Assembly (NCBI GenBank): GCA_946575275.1
Contig: CAMNZV010000037.1
Span: 1 to 10,124 of the forward strand
DNA: 10,124 nt
Reading direction: 5' to 3'
Source of the DNA: an uncultured Clostridium sp.
GTDB taxonomy: Bacteria > Bacillota > Clostridia > Clostridiales > Clostridiaceae
Positions 6,651 to 10,124 of this stretch are shown here, piece by piece. Both the position numbers and the translations under genes were made by a program. The notes under the pieces are model-generated. The model was given only the letters and a program-made list of their open reading frames with translations, was not told the origin of the DNA and did not search any database. The stretch's first letter is position 1; every line of letters starts with the position of its first letter.

Positions 6651-7457
6651 TTATTCACTAATATTTGCGTTTTTATACAGTTCATAAAAGTGATTTGTTG
6701 GTCCTACACCACATCCAAGCTCTATTCCATGCTCTATAGCAACAGTTACATATTCTTTAGCCTTTTTTATAGCCAGAGATAGCTCCATTCCCTTTGCAAT
6801 ATTAGCTGCTATTGCAGAAGATAAAGTACATCCTGTACCATGAGTATTCTTTGAGTTCAACCTTTCTTGATTAAAATATATAAAGCTATTACCGTCAAAT
6901 AATAAATCCGTTGCATCATCTTTAAGGTGTCCACCCTTAATCAAAACATTTTTTGCACCCATTTCATAAAGCTTTATTGCCGCATCCTTCATTTCATCTA
7001 AATTTGTTATCTTTCCCCCTAAAAACTCTTCTGCCTCAGGCAAATTTGGAGTAATTAAGGTTGCAAGTGGAAATAATTCTTTCACTAATGTATCCTTAGC
7101 ATCATTTGATAATAGCTTAAAGCCACTTTTTGATATCATAACAGTATCTAAAACTATTGGTGGCAAGTTCTTAATCCTTCTAAGAGAATTACCTATTGCC
7201 TTTATAGATTCTATTTTAGATACCATTCCTATCTTAATTCCATGAACCTTTATATCATCAAATATTACCTCTATTTGTTTGCTTATCATTTGTCCTGTAA
7301 CATCCATATTATCAAAAACTCCCATAGTATTTTGGGCTGTTATTGCAGTTATTACACTCATTGCAAAAACTCCATTTGCTGATATTGCTTTTATATCTGC
7401 CTGAATACCTGCACCACCTGAAGAATCTGATCCTGCAATTGTTAATACTGTTTTCAT
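6651..7457 (-). CDS. thiD: Hydroxymethylpyrimidine/phosphomethylpyrimidine kinase
   Basis: A complete 268-residue ThiD, a ribokinase-fold enzyme of cytoplasmic thiamine synthesis that phosphorylates HMP and then HMP-phosphate to the pyrophosphate used by thiamine phosphate synthase. The N-terminus TIAGSDSSGGAGIQADIKA (6-24) is diagnostic, with TAQNTMGV (40-47), KIGMVS (75-80), VLDTVMISKSG (102-112), TPNLPEAEE (136-144), IKGGH (173-177) and the anion-hole/catalytic-base motif HGTGCTLSSAI (206-216). Length is normal for the family. AGAGGTGAT precedes the ATG by about six bases. The leader is only about 40 bases after the upstream terminator and no thiamine (TPP) riboswitch is visible, so it is probably not under direct thiamine control here. 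No other thi gene is adjacent, which suggests a salvage role or thi genes elsewhere. Confidence 0.97.
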   Translation of the reverse strand: MKTVLTIAGSDSSGGAGIQADIKAISANGVFAMSVITAITAQNTMGVFDNMDVTGQMISKQIEVIFDDIKVHGIKIGMVSKIESIKAIGNSLRRIKNLPPIVLDTVMISKSGFKLLSNDAKDTLVKELFPLATLITPNLPEAEEFLGGKITNLDEMKDAAIKLYEMGAKNVLIKGGHLKDDATDLLFDGNSFIYFNQERLNSKNTHGTGCTLSSAIAANIAKGMELSLAIKKAKEYVTVAIEHGIELGCGVGPTNHFYELYKNANISE

Positions 7458-7497
7458 TTATATCACCTCTAATTCATATTTTAACATATTTTTCTTC

Positions 7498-7543
7498 AAA
7501 AAAAGATAACCTTATCAATGAAATTGACACAGGTTATCTTTTT
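7498..7543 (-). terminator. Terminator of the membrane-protein gene
   Basis: AAAAAGATAACCT (7500-7512) and AGGTTATCTTTTT (7531-7543) form a perfect 13-bp stem, with a small inner TCAAT/ATTGA stem. It starts seven bases after the stop codon at 7550 and ends in a minus-strand T-tract. It separates this gene from thiD, though T/A runs on both sides allow bidirectional action. Confidence 0.9.
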
Positions 7544-7549
7544 ATATTA

Positions 7550-8398
7550 TTAAAATGTTCTTAAAAAATATACTAAACAAATTGTTATTATTATGGCAAG
7601 GGATAATATAACCCTTGAATAAACCTTTATTTCAAAATCGTTATTTCTAATGTTTACATTATGAATATTTTTTTTAATATCATAAAATTGCTTTATAAAT
7701 AATATTAATTCGGCTACTACAATTGACAAAACTGGCCAAAGCATAAATAATGCTGATATCACTAGCTTTATATTTTGATCATACACTAAAAATGAAAATA
7801 TAAATACTAAAATTATATTAATAGCTAGAAATGGTGGTACAAATCTTAAAAAATCATATATTCTGTGCCAACTATCATCACTGTAGCATGCATTAACATA
7901 AAAATCATAAAAATCTTTATCGTTAATTTTTACATTAGAATTATACTTTTCAACATTTCCCTTTATTTCCTTTATCAATTCACTAACATTATCAATATCT
8001 ACAGAAATCCTAATAAAACTATCTTTACTTTTAATTTTAATTTCTCCAGACATAAGTCTTATTTTAGGAAATTCAATATTAATTATATCCTTATAAGCTA
8101 TGGCAATACTTTTTTCATTTTTCTTATATATTAAATTTTCATGTCCCAATAAGATGCTCATATTCTTAAACTTTTTAAAATAAAATATATATGTTAATCC
8201 TAGAATAATTAGAAATGATACTATTATTACTAATAATCCTAAGGCATACTCCATAAAAAATTCATTCTTAGATATAGAATTAATAGTTAAATAAATTACT
8301 GTACCATAAACAAGAAATAAAGTTACTACAACCCCCAATAATCCAAGTGCAGGTTTAATAGGTTCTATTAAGTGTTTCCTATATATATATGTTTTCAC
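7550..8398 (-). CDS. Membrane protein with a PH-like cytoplasmic domain (unknown function)
   Basis: A 282-residue integral membrane protein I cannot assign to a named family. Predicted helices are at about 17-38, 51-75, 187-206, 210-235 and 260-278. Between helices 2 and 3 lies a soluble region of about 110 residues; the part from about 82 to 145 (ILLGHENLIYKKNEKSIAIAYKDIINIEF...GEIKIKSKDSFIRIS) has the strand pattern and YKDI(I)NI motif seen in bacterial PH-like domains of membrane proteins. That assignment is inference. The start is GTG at 8398; GGAGGG lies about 12 bases before it, rather far, and no nearer alternative exists in frame. It is monocistronic, with its own terminator, and is followed by thiD and recQ. 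A role in the cell envelope is possible but not shown. Confidence 0.85.
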   Translation of the reverse strand: MKTYIYRKHLIEPIKPALGLLGVVVTLFLVYGTVIYLTINSISKNEFFMEYALGLLVIIVSFLIILGLTYIFYFKKFKNMSILLGHENLIYKKNEKSIAIAYKDIINIEFPKIRLMSGEIKIKSKDSFIRISVDIDNVSELIKEIKGNVEKYNSNVKINDKDFYDFYVNACYSDDSWHRIYDFLRFVPPFLAINIILVFIFSFLVYDQNIKLVISALFMLWPVLSIVVAELILFIKQFYDIKKNIHNVNIRNNDFEIKVYSRVILSLAIIITICLVYFLRTF

Positions 8399-8425
8399 TC
8401 TGCCTTTTAACCCTCCTTCTTTATT

Positions 8426-8453
8426 TTACATGATATTACTCCATTATAGTAAT
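8426..8453 (-). promoter_or_regulatory. Leader hairpin and start-stop mini-ORF before the membrane protein
   Basis: On the minus strand ATG is followed at once by TAA (8431-8426), with GGAG (8442-8439) seven bases upstream. That GGAG lies next to a 6-bp inverted repeat (AGTAAT 8448-8453, ATTACT 8435-8440), so its exposure could vary. A perfect TATAAT hexamer overlaps the repeat on the minus strand, but no matching -35 is clear. The promoter and function are both uncertain. Confidence 0.25.
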
Positions 8454-8521
8454 AATAACATATTTTGCTTTTTTATTAAACAACAAAGGTATTACATTAT
8501 TGTTAACACTTAAATACCCTA

Positions 8522-10124
8522 TTAATACTGATAAAAACAGCTTCCACCAATAAATTCTCTTAAAATTGAATTTTCTAAGACAAATTTAAACTCAATTTCC
8601 TCAAAAAAGTATAAAAAAGACTTTAATCTAACAGCTTCATAATATACTGGGCTACTTGGTTTAATTTTTTCTAATTCTTTAAGAGCATATGGTTTTAATA
8701 CTGATAGCTCATAGACTAATGTAGAATTAAACATGTCATCTGCTTCATTTTGATATATAAAAATATTTTGTCTTTCACCTTTTTTAATTGATTTCCACAT
8801 TTTTAAGGTTTCTTCTGCTCCATATCCTCTTGATAAATAATCTCTAACAATCCTTCTTATTTTTCTAACATCAGTAGTTGCTATTCTATTATGATTATCT
8901 AAATTTAGTTGTGTTAATGCTGATATATATATTTTATATTTCTTATCTTCTGGGATTTCATTTGTTAAAAGTGGGTTTAATCCATGAATTCCTTCTATAA
9001 TTATAACTCCATTTTTTGGTAGCTTTATTTTATTTCCAATCCAATCTCTATGTCCTGTTTTAAAATTGTAACTTGGAATTTCAACCTCTTCACCCTTTAA
9101 AAGAGCTTTTAAATTTTCATTAAAAAGTTTTAAATCCACTGAATAAATTGATTCAAAATCATAATCCCCATTTTCATCCTTTGGTGTATTCTCTCTATCT
9201 ACAAAATAATCATCTAAGGACAATTTTACTGGTATAAGTCCATTTACTCTAAGCTGGATACCAAGCCTTAAGGAAAAAGTAGTTTTACCTGAAGATGATG
9301 GTCCTGCAATAAGTACAACTTTAACCCCTTGCTTTTTACATATGTTGTCTGCAATTTTGGCAATTTTCTTTTCATGAAGTGCCTCTGATGTTAATATTAA
9401 TTCTTGCTTCTCCTTACTATTTATTTTTTCATTTAAACTTCCAACTTCCCCAACATTTAATATATTTAACCATTTTTCAGTTTCATAAAATACCTCTGCA
9501 AGCCTTTTTTGTTCTTTAAACTCTGGAAGGACATAAATATCCTCCTCATTAGGATTTCTAAGAACAAAGCCATGATTATATTTAATTAAATCAAAGGCCT
9601 TTATAATTCCTGTAGAATATGCCATAGGTCCATAAAAGTAATCATATCTTCCTTCTAATTCATATAAGCTAACTGTTTTAAAATCCACCTGTTTTAGCAA
9701 GTTTACTTTATCCATCATTCCATAGCCTTCAAATATTTCAATTGCTCTTTCTATTAAAACCTCATGCTTCTTTATTATAATATCTCTAGAAATAATATAC
9801 TTCATCCCATCTTTTATTTTTATTATATCTTCATTGCAAAGCGGATGCTTCTTAATAATTTCTCCAAAGGTACCCTTTGATATTGAATGCTCAATCAGAA
9901 TTTTTGCATCCTTAAAAATATCTAAAACAACTTTAATAAATATAAATTGAAGTGTTCTTGAATAAACCTTCCAACCTATTTCACTGCTAGCATTAATAAA
10001 ATTAATATTTCCTTGCTCTAAAACAATATCTCCAAGTTCAAAATAATCACCTTTTTGTTCACATAAAATTATATCCTTATAATTATTTTTATCTACTAAA
10101 TCCTTAAATGTAATTCTACTGTCC
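8522..10124 (-). CDS. Nucleoside (uridine-type) kinase with ThrRS-like N-terminus, 5' end off window
   Basis: The frame stays open to the right edge, so the ATG at 9805 is internal and the real start lies beyond 10124. In all 533 residues are visible, close to the roughly 550 usual for this clostridial family. Numbered from the edge, residues 1 to about 230 resemble the TGS and second additional domains of threonyl-tRNA synthetase (for example ILIEHSISKGTFGEI near 80-94), without a synthetase catalytic core. The C-terminal half is a P-loop uridine-kinase-like domain: Walker A GPSSSGKTT (274-282), SLDDYF (302-307), IIIEGIHGLNP (374-384) and RKIRRIVRDY (420-429). It probably phosphorylates uridine or a related nucleoside in the cytoplasm; the N-terminal half may sense a ligand, which is inference. 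No strong terminator follows before the next gene at 8398. Confidence 0.93.
   Translation of the reverse strand, partial: DSRITFKDLVDKNNYKDIILCEQKGDYFELGDIVLEQGNINFINASSEIGWKVYSRTLQFIFIKVVLDIFKDAKILIEHSISKGTFGEIIKKHPLCNEDIIKIKDGMKYIISRDIIIKKHEVLIERAIEIFEGYGMMDKVNLLKQVDFKTVSLYELEGRYDYFYGPMAYSTGIIKAFDLIKYNHGFVLRNPNEEDIYVLPEFKEQKRLAEVFYETEKWLNILNVGEVGSLNEKINSKEKQELILTSEALHEKKIAKIADNICKKQGVKVVLIAGPSSSGKTTFSLRLGIQLRVNGLIPVKLSLDDYFVDRENTPKDENGDYDFESIYSVDLKLFNENLKALLKGEEVEIPSYNFKTGHRDWIGNKIKLPKNGVIIIEGIHGLNPLLTNEIPEDKKYKIYISALTQLNLDNHNRIATTDVRKIRRIVRDYLSRGYGAEETLKMWKSIKKGERQNIFIYQNEADDMFNSTLVYELSVLKPYALKELEKIKPSSPVYYEAVRLKSFLYFFEEIEFKFVLENSILREFIGGSCFYQY

Noticed and set aside
7458..7497. TPP riboswitch upstream of thiD
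   Set aside because: The leader is about 40 bases and lacks the conserved thi-box motifs; there is no room for the aptamer.
1..10124. CRISPR arrays, tRNA or rRNA genes
   Set aside because: I saw no spaced direct repeats and no tRNA-like or rRNA-like sequence on either strand by eye; in particular no tRNA lies at the integration junction.

Overview
The window is very AT-rich, with strong AGGAGG-type ribosome binding sites, GTG and TTG starts, and genes typical of a low-GC, spore-forming Firmicute. It is most likely a Clostridium or a close relative; the species cannot be fixed from the sequence alone. All backbone genes lie on the minus strand.

Right part (about 3945-10124) is chromosomal backbone. 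From right to left in transcription order it holds a uridine-kinase-like nucleoside kinase with a ThrRS-like N-terminus (5' end beyond the window), a five-helix membrane protein with its own terminator, thiD (thiamine salvage/biosynthesis kinase), a RecQ-family helicase with a terminator built into its last codons, and the 5' third of prkA, a serine kinase/AAA+ protein linked to sporulation.

Left part (1 to about 3950) is one end of a mobile element that has split prkA. PrkA homology stops abruptly at its conserved NNQDTS motif. A complete 497-residue large serine recombinase faces this junction, and its stop codon lies about 27 bp from it. The junction is an imperfect inverted repeat, as expected for a hybrid attachment site. 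Upstream of the recombinase is a long hairpin with a T-tract that looks like an attenuator. Behind it are cargo genes: a secreted amidase-domain protein, a translationally coupled membrane-anchored protein, and a small unknown protein. The other junction and the rest of prkA are not in the window.

The main point of interest is that this layout (a large serine recombinase at the edge of an element inside a sporulation gene) matches the skin element in sigK and similar elements that are excised during sporulation to rebuild the gene. prkA may therefore be conditionally repaired. The alternative is an ordinary prophage or conjugative element that has simply inactivated prkA.
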